Shown here: positions 1 to 8,727 of the stretch, in pieces | Layout of the letters: each line of letters starts with the position of its first letter | Position numbering within the stretch: the first letter of the stretch is position 1 | Assembly: GCA_037384225.1 (NCBI GenBank) | Contig: JARROD010000081.1 | Span: forward strand, 1 to 18,804 | Direction of reading: 5' to 3' | Length of the DNA stretch: 18,804 bases | From: JARROD01 sp037384225 | GTDB lineage: Bacteria > Pseudomonadota > Gammaproteobacteria > Pseudomonadales > Cellvibrionaceae | Translations under genes and position numbers: made by a program | Notes under the pieces: generated by a model | What the model was told of the DNA's origin: nothing | Databases searched by the model: none | Seen by the model: the letters and a program-made list of their open reading frames with translations, nothing else

Positions 1-530
1 CACTACAGAGTGGCGCATTAATATACAGTTCAAAAAATTACTACATAGCCCAATCAGCCAGCTGTAGTACCTTGCCTCAACAAGAGGACCGGATACGGCT
101 TTAAGGACACATAATTTTGTAAATTTACTACATTTTCAGACAAGCACTTCTAGGAAGGCAACCTGTGCTTAATCGCCAACCTTAAAGTCGCCAGCTAAAA
201 AAGAGCTATCCACCAAAACCAAGCTCCGCCGACCAAAGGGCACCAGCCGTGATGATTTGCCTGAAGCTAGAATAATATGCCGTTTTATAACTGTTTTTTG
301 CCTATATAGGTATATTTTTAAGGCATATCCGTGCAGCTTGCTCACAGTACCATTGAGTCCACCGAGCGCTTTCATAGCCACTGCAAACGAAGAGTACTCT
401 TCTAAATCTCGCGATAGAAAGATAACACATTTTGTAGTTAAATTACAAACAACACAGAATAGAGAGTTGAAGTGTAGGAAAGAGGGTTGCCGCGCATTTA
501 GGCCCCTGCCCTTTTTGGACAGGGAATTAG
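1..530. other. Intergenic stretch, no convincing gene
   Basis: I see no protein of a recognisable family here. Open frames of 70 codons (minus, 381-169) and 100 codons (plus, 257-559) overlap each other on opposite strands and resemble nothing I know. The stretch is AT-rich and contains a perfect 14-bp palindrome GAAGAGTACTCTTC at 389-402, an imperfect AT-rich palindrome at 431-449, and a small interrupted inverted repeat (AAGCAC/GTGCTT) at 142-170. Their role is unknown. Confidence 0.5.
504..524 (-). terminator. Hairpin just after the tetR stop codon
   Basis: CCCTGCCC and GGACAGGG form an 8-bp stem (one G.U pair) around a five-T loop, starting 6 nt beyond the tetR stop. No U-tract follows on either strand, so it is a possible transcript end or stabilising structure rather than a textbook intrinsic terminator. 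Confidence 0.35.
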
Positions 531-1178
531 TCAGGGTTTCAGCGGTGACGAGCCATTAAAGTTATCGGTGCCATAATCTTTTGCCACTGCATCCAATCCC
601 GCCATCGCCATGCGCACGCACAAATCCTCTATCAGTTCAAAATCCATATGCTCATCATAGATAAACTTGGAGGCGGCATCGGTCAACCCATTGCACATGC
701 TTACTACCACAATAGCCACCTCCAGCGGCACATTACACGCGTATTTGACCTGTTTGACCAGGTAGCGGGTATTGATCTGGGTGTCCTGGTCGCGAGACTT
801 CTGCACCAGCGCCACCACGGATGGTTCACTCATTAGACGGCTAAGTAGGGAGCCTCTTTCCCGCACATGGGCCAGATAGTTGCGCACCGACAAACGCACC
901 ATTTCCTCGAAATTTTTCGCAATTTCCACTGCTTTAAGATTTTCCGTGCGTATGGCTTCGAAGTCTCGATGCAGTAGCGCCGCCAGCAGTTCATTGCGAT
1001 TAGGAAAATAATTGTAGACCAGGGCTTTGCTTATTTGTGCTTCGCGCCCCAATCGCTCCATCGAAACTGCGGACACGCCTTCTTCAATAACAACTTTTGC
1101 AGCGACATCCAGGATCAAAGCTCGGCGTTTTTCAGGTGCCAGACGCGTACGTTTTTTCAGCCCGTTTGTGGTAGACAT
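531..1178 (-). CDS. TetR/AcrR-family transcriptional regulator
   Basis: This is a predicted cytoplasmic DNA-binding repressor of 215 aa, a typical TetR length. Residues about 12-60 form the N-terminal helix-turn-helix domain: a helix with RALILDVAAKVV, then the recognition region SMERLGREAQISKALVYNYFPNRNELL, which has the family's YNYFPN(R)xELL signature. The remaining all-helical part is the ligand-binding/dimer domain and does not reveal the ligand. I place the start at the ATG at 1178, with a weak GAG upstream; a GTG two codons earlier (1184) is also open. It stands alone, with no divergent partner within 300 bp, and the oad operon lies behind its promoter on the same strand. A role in acyl-CoA metabolism would be a guess. 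Confidence 0.9.
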   Translation of the reverse strand: MSTTNGLKKRTRLAPEKRRALILDVAAKVVIEEGVSAVSMERLGREAQISKALVYNYFPNRNELLAALLHRDFEAIRTENLKAVEIAKNFEEMVRLSVRNYLAHVRERGSLLSRLMSEPSVVALVQKSRDQDTQINTRYLVKQVKYACNVPLEVAIVVVSMCNGLTDAASKFIYDEHMDFELIEDLCVRMAMAGLDAVAKDYGTDNFNGSSPLKP

Positions 1179-1184
1179 ATTCAC

Positions 1185-1449
1185 TCAATTTAATTCGTTA
1201 TTTTTTTGTCAGCCCCTGCCGCGCATTGCGTCACACGCCAAGGTACCCCTTATACCCAGACTGCAGGAGACGAATTTCAATATTTTTTAAACGACAGCAA
1301 ATATACGCTGTTCAATAACAGTACACTAACAGTTGTGCACTACAATGACCCTGTTCACATTCAGCACAACACCTTAAGCCACTTGCAGTTTTCGGCGCAA
1401 ACGCACTTGGCGGGATACAACTCACACAATGAGAGAGACATAGAGGCGT
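1185..1449. other. Intergenic region upstream of tetR
   Basis: This gap of about 310 nt between oadB and tetR (with 1450-1493) carries no recognisable gene. It should contain the tetR promoter. I cannot pick convincing -35/-10 boxes or a clear palindromic operator. Confidence 0.4.
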
Positions 1450-1491
1450 GTAAAACGGATGGGTGGCAAATTTGTCACCGATCCGTTTTAC
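1450..1491 (-). terminator. Near-perfect 42-bp palindrome after oadB
   Basis: The arms GTAAAACGGAT and ATCCGTTTTAC (11 bp, perfect) enclose GGTG/CACC and CAAA/TTTG pairs. Only two mismatched positions per arm interrupt a fold running to the centre. It starts 2 nt past the oadB stop codon. There is no long U-run after it, so it may act as an mRNA 3'-end stabiliser or a weak terminator. It would also block antisense transcription. Confidence 0.55.
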
Positions 1492-1493
1492 TA

Positions 1494-2801
1494 TTACATA
1501 GACGAGACCATGGAGATCATAACACCGGCGGCTACCGCTGAGCCGATTACACCGGCGACGTTCGGGCCCATTGCGTGCATAAGCAGGAAGTTTTGGGGGT
1601 TGGCTTGCAGGCCCATTTTGTTCGACACCCGCGCGGCCATGGGCACAGCCGAGACACCGGCTGAACCGATCAGCGGATTGATCGGCGTTTTACTGAAACG
1701 ATTCATCAATTTTGCCATCAATACACCGCAGGCAGTGCCAATACCAAATGCAACGATTCCAAGGGCGAGAATACCCAGTGTCTTCGGGTCCAGAAATTTG
1801 TCCGCGGCCAGTTTCGACCCCACTGATAACCCGAGAAAAATCGTGGTAATGTTGATTAACGCATTCTGTGCCGTATCGCTCAAGCGATCGACTACACCAC
1901 ATTCGCGCATTAGGTTGCCAAAACAAAACATACCCAGCAGTGGCGCCGCGTCCGGCAATAGCAGCGCCACGAGTATCAATAACACCAATGGAAAGGTAAT
2001 CTTTTCCCGCTTGGACACGGTGCGCAGTTGGGTCATGACAATTTTGCGTTCTTCCGCGGTCGTCAACACTTTCATAATAGGCGGTTGGATCATCGGCACT
2101 AGCGCCATGTAGGAGTACGCCGCTACGGCAATGGCTCCCAGCAGTTCCGGCGCCAGTAGGCTGGAGACGTATATAGCGGTGGGACCGTCGGCGCCACCGA
2201 TAATGCCGACCGCGGCGGCGTCGGCGATGGAAAAATCCAGAACCCCTGATACCGACAGGCCGACCGCACCCAGCACTGTGGCAAAGATGCCGAACTGTGC
2301 TGCGGCGCCCAGGAACAGGGTTTTGGGGTTTGCCAGTAAAGGGCCAAAATCTGTCATGGCTCCCACGCCCATAAAAATAATCAGGGGCGCGGCCCCGCTG
2401 GCGATGGCCACGGAATAAAAGTTATACAGCATGCCATTGGTAAACCCGGTATCCGCGGCCACTTGCAAAGCGGCGAGGTGTGCCGCACTGGAGGCAGTCT
2501 CGTAGGCGTGTAGTAGATCCCTGGCGCTTTCCCAGCCGGTGACTCCAAGTGCCTGCGCCACAGCCGCCAGTACCTGGCCGTCGCCGGAAGCAAGGGCGTT
2601 TTCCACTGCCGAAAGCGCTAGTCCGGCACCGGGAATATTGGCCAGAATACCACCAAAGCCAATCGGCACCAGCAACAGAGGCTCAAAACCTTTGTTAATC
2701 GCCAGGTACAACAGTAGCAACCCGATAAGGACCATGAAGAACTGGCCCAGCGTCATCTGGTACAGGCCCGTGTCCAACCATAAATTGAGCAGCGTATCCA
2801 T
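1494..2801 (-). CDS. oadB: Oxaloacetate decarboxylase, beta subunit (Na+ pump)
   Basis: This integral membrane subunit decarboxylates carboxybiotin and couples that to Na+ export. The 435-aa length is normal for the family. It has many hydrophobic segments. Conserved blocks are FEPLLLVPIGFGGILANIP (about 39-57), IFMGVGAMTDFGPLLANP (about 142-159), GIIGGADGPTAI with Asp205 at the place of the Na+-site aspartate D203 of Klebsiella OadB, MALVPMIQPPIMK, MFCFGNLMRECG, and the C-terminal NFLLMHAMGPNVAGVIGS. It follows oadA by 19 nt and is the last gene of the operon. MmdB and GcdB are homologous, but the neighbouring OadA carboxyltransferase makes oxaloacetate decarboxylase the better call. Confidence 0.95.
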   Translation of the reverse strand: MDTLLNLWLDTGLYQMTLGQFFMVLIGLLLLYLAINKGFEPLLLVPIGFGGILANIPGAGLALSAVENALASGDGQVLAAVAQALGVTGWESARDLLHAYETASSAAHLAALQVAADTGFTNGMLYNFYSVAIASGAAPLIIFMGVGAMTDFGPLLANPKTLFLGAAAQFGIFATVLGAVGLSVSGVLDFSIADAAAVGIIGGADGPTAIYVSSLLAPELLGAIAVAAYSYMALVPMIQPPIMKVLTTAEERKIVMTQLRTVSKREKITFPLVLLILVALLLPDAAPLLGMFCFGNLMRECGVVDRLSDTAQNALINITTIFLGLSVGSKLAADKFLDPKTLGILALGIVAFGIGTACGVLMAKLMNRFSKTPINPLIGSAGVSAVPMAARVSNKMGLQANPQNFLLMHAMGPNVAGVIGSAVAAGVMISMVSSM

Positions 2802-2820
2802 TTGTCTTATACCCCACCGT

Positions 2821-4596
2821 TTACGCTATGGTTGTCAGAATATCGCCAACGGCAACCGAATCGCCTTCTTTGACATTGACGGTGCCTATGATGCCCTCCC
2901 GCGAAGCGCTGATGGCCGTTTCCATTTTCATCGCTTCCAGGACCAAAACTGTTTCCCCCTCGGCTACTTTTTGACCGGCTTTGACCAGCACTTTAAAAAT
3001 CGTGCCGGCCAGTGGTGCGAGCACTGGCTCTCCTCCGGTCAGCGCGGTGGAGACGTCGGCGTCTGCAGCCCCCAGCGCCACAATACCGGTCAAATCACCT
3101 CCGTTGGACACTGTGACGGTATAGCTGCGCCCTTCGACGTTAACGGTGTAGACCTCCTCCCCCGCTTCGGTGGTAACGACCCCGCTCTCGCGGCCAGTCG
3201 GCACCGGTTCGAATGCTTCAGGGTGACCACGGTTTTCCAGAAATTTAAGGCCCACCTGGGGAAACAGTGCGTAGGTCAGTACATCGTCAACCACCTTATC
3301 ACCCTTGGCCAGCGCTATGCCTCTTTCGGCGCTGAGCCGTTTCAGTTGCGCGGTTAACTTGTCGAGTTCCGGCTTCAACAGATCGGCCGGGCGGCAACTG
3401 ATCGGCTCCCCGCCCTCCAGTACCTGCGCCCGCAGTTCCTCGTTAACCGGCGCCGGTGTAGCGCCGTATTCGCCTTTTAATACACCGGCCGTCTCTTTGG
3501 AAATTGATTTAAATCGCTCGCCGGTCATGACATTAATGACGGCCTGGGTGCCAACAATCTGTGAAGTGGGTGTCACCAGGGGTAAATACCCCAGGTCTTT
3601 GCGCACCCGTGGAATCTCTTCCAATACATCTGCCAACTTGTCTTCAGCACCTTGTTCCCGCAGTTGATTCTCCATATTGGTGAGCATGCCACCGGGTACC
3701 TGTGCCACCAGAATCCGCGCATCGACACCTTTGAGTGCGCCTTCGAACTTGGCGTATTTCTTACGCACCTCGCGGAAGTAGTCGGCAATCTCACCCAGAA
3801 GATTGATATCGAGCCCGGTATCGCGCTCGGTGCCGTTGAGCATCGCCACCACGGTTTCCGTGGGTGTATGGCCATAGGTCATTGACATGGAGGAGATGGA
3901 TGTGTCGATATTGTCCAAGCCCGCTTCGATACATTTAATGGCTGTGGGGTGGGCCAACCCGGTGGTGGCATGACATTGCATATGCACGGGGATATTACAA
4001 TTGGCTTTCAACCGTTTGACCAGTTCATAACCGTCGTAGGGCGCCAATAGACCGGCCATGTCTTTAATGGCAATAGAATCGGCTCCCATTGCCTCAATCC
4101 GCTTGCCCTGCTCCACCCAGGTCTCGACATTGTGTACCGGGCTGAGCGTGTAAGCGATGGTACCCTGGGCGTGTTTGCCGACTTTTTTAACCGCTTTCAT
4201 GGCTGTTTCTATGTTGCGCATATCGTTCATGGCATCAAAGACCCTGAACACATCCACTCCATTGTGGGCGGCGCGCTCGACGAATTTTTCCACTACGTCG
4301 TCGGCGTAGTGGCGGTAACCCAAAATATTCTGGCCGCGCAGCAACATTTGCATCGGCGTATTGGGCATAGCCTGTTTCAGTTCGCGTATACGCTCCCAGG
4401 GATCTTCGCCCAAATACCGGATACAGGCATCAAAAGTAGCTCCGCCCCAGGTTTCCAGAGACCAGTAGCCAACCTGATCGAGCTTTTCTGCTATTGGCAG
4501 CATATCGTCGATACGCATGCGGGTTGCAAACAACGACTGGTGCCCATCACGCAACACCACATCGGTAATCCCCAATGATTTTTTCGCCTCACTCAT
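2821..4596 (-). CDS. oadA: Oxaloacetate decarboxylase, alpha subunit (biotin protein)
   Basis: This peripheral cytoplasmic subunit moves the carboxyl group of oxaloacetate to biotin. Its 591 aa match the family. The N-terminal HMGL-like carboxyltransferase TIM barrel shows TDVVLRDGHQS (residues about 11-21, metal-binding Asp17), the IAIKDMAGLL lysine motif and the HMQCHATTG metal-binding histidines. A conserved carboxylase domain (PYC_OADA) follows. The C-terminal biotinyl domain has EAMKMETAIS, with Lys557 as the biotinylation site. The linker before it is fairly short and Ala/Gly/Val-rich. An RBS (AGGA) lies upstream of the ATG at 4596. It sits between oadG and oadB as in classical oadGAB operons. 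The membrane partners exclude a stand-alone pyruvate carboxylase subunit B. Confidence 0.96.
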   Translation of the reverse strand: MSEAKKSLGITDVVLRDGHQSLFATRMRIDDMLPIAEKLDQVGYWSLETWGGATFDACIRYLGEDPWERIRELKQAMPNTPMQMLLRGQNILGYRHYADDVVEKFVERAAHNGVDVFRVFDAMNDMRNIETAMKAVKKVGKHAQGTIAYTLSPVHNVETWVEQGKRIEAMGADSIAIKDMAGLLAPYDGYELVKRLKANCNIPVHMQCHATTGLAHPTAIKCIEAGLDNIDTSISSMSMTYGHTPTETVVAMLNGTERDTGLDINLLGEIADYFREVRKKYAKFEGALKGVDARILVAQVPGGMLTNMENQLREQGAEDKLADVLEEIPRVRKDLGYLPLVTPTSQIVGTQAVINVMTGERFKSISKETAGVLKGEYGATPAPVNEELRAQVLEGGEPISCRPADLLKPELDKLTAQLKRLSAERGIALAKGDKVVDDVLTYALFPQVGLKFLENRGHPEAFEPVPTGRESGVVTTEAGEEVYTVNVEGRSYTVTVSNGGDLTGIVALGAADADVSTALTGGEPVLAPLAGTIFKVLVKAGQKVAEGETVLVLEAMKMETAISASREGIIGTVNVKEGDSVAVGDILTTIA

Positions 4597-4644
4597 TCGT
4601 TATTATCCTGCTTTTGTGTATCTGTTCAGGCTTTATACGCCAGG

Positions 4645-4887
4645 TTATTTTTTGCCGCGGTGGCGATCAATAGCAGCCTTGATAATGGCGTGCAACCTGG
4701 GATCGGAAACAGCGCTGGGAGCGTCACCGTCAAACCCGGGCACTTCAGATTCAGGCTCGGGCATAAATTTTTGTATCAGCGAGGACATAGCCGCTGTAGC
4801 AATGATCAAAAGGGTCAGGAACACAAATACGGTTCCCATACCAAAAAGCATAAGATCGATGCCCTGTTGCAATATAGTATCGTGCAT
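4645..4887 (-). CDS. oadG: Oxaloacetate decarboxylase, gamma subunit
   Basis: This small membrane-anchored subunit holds the alpha and beta subunits together and binds a divalent metal. With the start at the ATG at 4887 the protein has 80 aa, a normal OadG size. GGAG lies about 10 nt upstream of this ATG. An upstream extension to 4947 is open but has no family-like sequence. Residues about 9-37 form one transmembrane helix (DLMLFGMGTVFVFLTLLII), followed by a Glu/Pro-rich linker and a basic C-terminus. There is no histidine-rich tail like the one in enterobacterial OadG, only isolated His residues. It is the first gene of the operon, 48 nt before oadA. Confidence 0.9.
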   Translation of the reverse strand: MHDTILQQGIDLMLFGMGTVFVFLTLLIIATAAMSSLIQKFMPEPESEVPGFDGDAPSAVSDPRLHAIIKAAIDRHRGKK

Positions 4888-5256
4888 ATTCTTGCTGTCT
4901 CCGTTAGCCTCCCCAGGCAAAGGCTGGCAAATGTAGCTCGCCCGCATCCTGTAGGCAAATTGCGCAAACTACTACAAAACTAAAACACTTTAAAGAAAAA
5001 ACAAAATTACAGATATATCAACAACTTAACTAACATTTTTTTGAGTTTATAAGGAGCCTGAAGGCAATGGGAAAGCCCGCCTCCGGCACTAAAACCACAC
5101 AACACTAAACTGCATCAACCCAATAATTATGCATGAAGCCTTGTTGGTTTTGAAAACAAAAACTGTAATAAAGCAATCTATTTGATAAAGAGATCAGCAC
5201 ATTTGACAGGAAAGAAAAGGTTTGCCCCCTTCAAGAGGGTGCGCTGAAAGGTGCCG
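4888..5256. other. Intergenic region, promoter zone of oadGAB
   Basis: This 369-bp AT-rich gap lies between the start of oadG and the stop of the TonB receptor gene, both on the minus strand. It should hold the oadGAB promoter and any terminator for the receptor gene. I find no clear consensus promoter and only weak hairpins, such as CCCTT/GAGGG near 5230. No gene is recognisable. Confidence 0.4.
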
Positions 5257-7689
5257 TTAGAAGGTATAGTGTACGATTACCCCATAGGTCCGCGGTTGAT
5301 TGACCAGAAAGCCCTGTCGGGCGGTAAATCCGCGCTCGCGGTCCAGAGACAAGTTCGCTTTTTCATTGGTAAGATTGTTGACAAATAGGGATGTTTTCCA
5401 GCGGAAGGCGCTGGCCGTCAAACGCAGGTTGGCGATATTGTAGGCATCCAGAATGGGATTAAATCGCAATATACCGTCAGCAGCGGCGATACCGCCCACA
5501 TTGGAAAACAACTCCACTTCGCCTGCGCCGGCATCGAGATCCGAGGTTTGTGTGTGGCGTTCTCCCACATGCTGAAAAGAGAGTGTGGCGGCCCCTTCAA
5601 TCAGTTCGCTCCAGTCGAAATAATAGGTACCGGAAACCGCGGCCTGTAGATCGGGTGCGGTCGGTAGTTTGCGCCCACCTTCGAGGCCGGCCAGAATATT
5701 GTCATCACTGTCCCTGATACTCGTTTCCAGTCGCGAATCGATATAGCTGCCGGTAAGAGCAACTTCAAGGTTGTCAGTAAAGTTGGCAAAAAACGCAAAT
5801 TCAAGGCCGGCCGAAATGGCTTCGGGAACATTCACAACAATGCGCGATGAGCAACTCTGGGCGTCGACAGTTGCCTGCAGATTTTCTATCTGGCTGTAAA
5901 AAGCAGAGATATTGAAACTGCCCAGCCCATTGAGCAACGCTATTTTTGAGCCTATTTCGAAGTTCAAAACTTCTTCATCGTCAAAGCGTATTGGGAAATC
6001 CCCAAAAGTATTGAGATCACCCTGGTTGCAAACGCCCATGTTTAACGGGTCGTTGATACCGCCGAGGCGGAATCCTTTAGAGACCTGCACGTTCAGTGAA
6101 GCATCGGCACTGAGTGTGTATTTGGCCATTACCCGCGGTGAAAAGCCACGGCTCGAGGTGCTATCTTCCTGACCGAGGACAACTTGGTCGGCAAGTACCC
6201 CATCCCAGAAAAGCATGCGGGATTCTTTGAAATCGAACCAGCGCAGCCCCGCAGTAATACTGAGTTTTTCGGACATTGCTACGTCTATTTCACCGAATAA
6301 GCCCGCCTGCTGTGTGTTGTAGGGTATATCGGAAAAAAACAGCTCGTCGGTATCGGAAAGCACACCGGCAGTCGATCTGTCAAAGACCTGAAACACCGAT
6401 AAACCTGTAGCCGCGGCCGCCGCTTCAAAACCATTGGCAATATATGACTGAGAATAGTGCCGATGATTGTCGCTGTAAAACACACCGCCGACCCATTCGA
6501 CCCGCCCGTTGCCTTTGGAGGACAAGCGGATTTCCTGTGTTAACGACTCGGTGACCGTGTTATCAAACAGCGGCGCATCCAACGTGTATACTGACTCCGG
6601 CCAGCCGATGCTTCCACCCGCGATGCTGGCCAGGAGTGATGTTTCGTCCCGCACCACGGAAATATCTCGCTCTGTCCACGAAGTAATCGAAGTCAGATAG
6701 GCGCCGCGCAGTTCCCATTCTATCTTTAAATCCGCCAATGAAAACCTGTCGGAAAATTTTTCTTCGAGCTGAGTAAACTGCTGGTAATCGCCTAGTGTGA
6801 CGGCATCGCGGGTCGTGGTAAATTCATTGGCCAGAATATTGAAGTCATCTTCGCGGTTAAATCCATTGATATCGGTACTCTGATGCACGATGCGGGGCAA
6901 AATTTTCAGGTAGGGCGAAGGCTGTAGTAATAAAGAGGCCCGCATTCCATAGCGCTCACCAACGTTGACGTCTTCATTGATTTCACCGTCGGGTTGAACC
7001 GCGTCGATAAAACCGGGGTAATTGGTCGAGTATCCCACTAGCCGCAGGGCGGCTTTGTCAGTCAGAACAATATTGGCCATTCCTTTCAGATCACCACCCA
7101 GACCGCCGTCTGTCACTGCGTTGGCACCTGCTTCCAGTGTTGCTCTAAATTCATCAAGCCTGGGTTCGCGAGATATGTACCGCACCGTTCCGGACAGAGA
7201 ACCGGAGCCAAATAATGTTCCCTGCGGCCCCCTCAACACTTCGACCCGCTCCATATCGTAAAAGTCCAGCTCTGGCGTAAAAAGCGACAGAGAAACGACC
7301 GACTCGTCCAGATAAGTTCCCACCTGCTCTTTGACGCCGGGTTGGTCGCGGGCGATCTGACCGGCGGAAATACCGCGAATGGCGACCTGACTTTGCCCCG
7401 GCCCCAGATTTTGAACACTGAAGCTGGCTACGCTGCGAGACAAAGCTTGCAGGTCCGGAGCGCTGAGTTCATGGATTTGCTGGTCGCTGAGTACCTGCAC
7501 TGAAAAAGGGACTTCCTGTAAGTTTTCCTCCCGCTTTCGCGCTGAGATCACCAGTGGTGCGATATTTGTTTCTTGCGCCACGACCAGCGGTGATAGGCTT
7601 ATGCCGGCAATAGTAGATGGCATCGAATAAAAAAAGAGCAGCGTGAATGAAACCTTGCAACAACGGCACAGTTTATCATAGTGGCTCAC
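5257..7689 (-). CDS. TonB-dependent outer membrane receptor without signalling domain
   Basis: This is a predicted outer-membrane active transporter of 810 aa, energised by TonB. The GTG start at 7689 is supported by AGGGAG 8 nt upstream. An export signal occupies about 1-39. A TonB-box-like stretch APLVISA (44-50) follows almost directly, so there is no room for the N-terminal STN (FecA-type) signalling domain. The plug (about 55-172) includes RGISAGQ, VGTYLDE and the diagnostic RVEVLRGPQGTLFGSGSLSG. The rest is a 22-strand-type barrel ending in an aromatic C-terminal strand (YGVIVHYTF). Substrate is unknown; the plug resembles the large group of iron-complex receptor-like TBDTs in marine gammaproteobacteria. 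It lies 226 nt behind the FecR stub and sigma factor genes. Confidence 0.93.
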   Translation of the reverse strand: MSHYDKLCRCCKVSFTLLFFYSMPSTIAGISLSPLVVAQETNIAPLVISARKREENLQEVPFSVQVLSDQQIHELSAPDLQALSRSVASFSVQNLGPGQSQVAIRGISAGQIARDQPGVKEQVGTYLDESVVSLSLFTPELDFYDMERVEVLRGPQGTLFGSGSLSGTVRYISREPRLDEFRATLEAGANAVTDGGLGGDLKGMANIVLTDKAALRLVGYSTNYPGFIDAVQPDGEINEDVNVGERYGMRASLLLQPSPYLKILPRIVHQSTDINGFNREDDFNILANEFTTTRDAVTLGDYQQFTQLEEKFSDRFSLADLKIEWELRGAYLTSITSWTERDISVVRDETSLLASIAGGSIGWPESVYTLDAPLFDNTVTESLTQEIRLSSKGNGRVEWVGGVFYSDNHRHYSQSYIANGFEAAAAATGLSVFQVFDRSTAGVLSDTDELFFSDIPYNTQQAGLFGEIDVAMSEKLSITAGLRWFDFKESRMLFWDGVLADQVVLGQEDSTSSRGFSPRVMAKYTLSADASLNVQVSKGFRLGGINDPLNMGVCNQGDLNTFGDFPIRFDDEEVLNFEIGSKIALLNGLGSFNISAFYSQIENLQATVDAQSCSSRIVVNVPEAISAGLEFAFFANFTDNLEVALTGSYIDSRLETSIRDSDDNILAGLEGGRKLPTAPDLQAAVSGTYYFDWSELIEGAATLSFQHVGERHTQTSDLDAGAGEVELFSNVGGIAAADGILRFNPILDAYNIANLRLTASAFRWKTSLFVNNLTNEKANLSLDRERGFTARQGFLVNQPRTYGVIVHYTF

Positions 7690-7915
7690 TATTAGGTCTC
7701 CCTATTTAGGGCAAGATTTTTATTTTTATAACCTAAATTATTTAACTTGCGTGAATGAAATTGTTTTTGCAAAAAGAACCTGTCAAAATGGCTAATTAGA
7801 AAATGATTACGTCGGCAAACGGCAGTGTAACGGCTAACAATATGCAGCCGCGTTGACGTACATCGCACCCGGACAGAGGAATGTTAGACAAGAAATGACA
7901 GCGATGCAGTTGTGA

Positions 7916-8161
7916 TCAGATTTCGGCGTTGATCAGCGCTTCCAGCTCCGCGCAAACAATTTCGCGGCCCTCACTGATTTCAGCGGCCAGATTATCAAAC
8001 GACTGCCAGATAGCGCGCGCGCGCCGCAACGCAATACGATTTTCTGCATTCTCGCACAGCCACTGCCGCAATTGTTTGCGCTCTGTCTCTGAAAGCGCCC
8101 CGCGGTCCAATCTGACGACCCACAGCCTCGCCTGGTGGCTGGGATCCAATAACTCGGCCAT
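7916..8161 (-). CDS. FecR-family N-terminal domain only (DUF4880), stub anti-sigma factor
   Basis: This 81-aa protein matches the cytoplasmic sigma-binding N-terminal domain of FecR regulators: ARLWVVRLDRGALSETERKQ, QWLCENAENRIALRRARAIW. Normal FecR proteins are about 300-350 aa, with this domain followed by a transmembrane helix and a periplasmic FecR domain; both are absent here. It starts 14 nt after the sigma factor stop (ATG at 8161; a GTG at 8164 is the alternative) and is surely co-transcribed with it. After its TGA the same frame stays open for 39 codons and encodes a basic-then-hydrophobic stretch (ILLAVTLPFADVIIF), possibly a relic of the transmembrane helix. It may be a soluble anti-sigma or pro-sigma factor, or a decaying FecR. 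Confidence 0.75.
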   Translation of the reverse strand: MAELLDPSHQARLWVVRLDRGALSETERKQLRQWLCENAENRIALRRARAIWQSFDNLAAEISEGREIVCAELEALINAEI

Positions 8162-8175
8162 CACCGATTATCCCG

Positions 8176-8694
8176 TTACTTTTCTGCATAAGTATGGATA
8201 TAAGTCTGGCACTTCGCCAATCCTGCCGCCAAGTGCTTCTCTACTGTACTTACGGATAACTTCAACTTATCCGCTATTTCCCGGTGAGATAGTTGGTGAA
8301 ATTTACGCAATACAAACACCTGCCGACACTGTGGCGGGAGGTTATTAACCGCCTCGCAGAGCACTTCAAACTCCTGTCGGGCTAACACCTGGCGCTCCAC
8401 CGATGATTGAGGGTCCATAAGTTCGTCGATTTCCTGTTCCGTATCAACAATGGCGGCGACTTTTTCATGCCGAAACTTATCGATCATTAAGTTGCGGGCA
8501 ATAGTAAACAGAAAGTTTTTGGATCTGTTAAGGTCAATTGCAGCCTGGTATTTCTGAAAGCGCACAAACGTCTCCTGCAGCAAATCCTCAGCATCCTCGC
8601 GCGAATGCAGGTTGACAAGCAAAAAGCGTTTTAGCACACCGTAGTAATTTTTATAGATATGACTGATCGCCATATCTCTGGCCAAATTTTTCAT
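8176..8694 (-). CDS. FecI-like ECF sigma-70 factor
   Basis: This is a 172-aa extracytoplasmic-function sigma factor that would direct RNA polymerase to a small regulon. Region 2 includes SREDAEDLLQETFVRF (about 31-46) and the FLFTIARNLMIDKFR segment of 2.3-2.4. Region 4 (about 117-160) has LPPQCRQVFVLRKFHQLSHREIADKLKLSVSTVEKHL, a typical FecI-group -35-binding helix-turn-helix. The length is normal and both domains are complete. The upstream RBS is poor; the ATG at 8673 (codon 8) is an alternative start. It is followed at once by the FecR stub and then a TonB receptor, the usual order for surface-signalling loci. The probable target is the receptor gene downstream, but this is inference. Confidence 0.93.
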   Translation of the reverse strand: MKNLARDMAISHIYKNYYGVLKRFLLVNLHSREDAEDLLQETFVRFQKYQAAIDLNRSKNFLFTIARNLMIDKFRHEKVAAIVDTEQEIDELMDPQSSVERQVLARQEFEVLCEAVNNLPPQCRQVFVLRKFHQLSHREIADKLKLSVSTVEKHLAAGLAKCQTYIHTYAEK

Positions 8695-8727
8695 GTATTA
8701 TTTTTATTTCTTTTTCATGGCATCCAT

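Noticed and set aside
169..381. 70-codon minus-strand open frame with a plausible protein-like end
   Set aside because: No recognised family, no clear RBS, and a competing plus-strand frame over the same bases; treated as non-coding.
7758..7786. Perfect TTGACA -35 box upstream of the receptor gene
   Set aside because: The box at 7781-7786 (minus strand) has no acceptable -10 at 16-18 nt (CAATTT at best), so I did not annotate a promoter.
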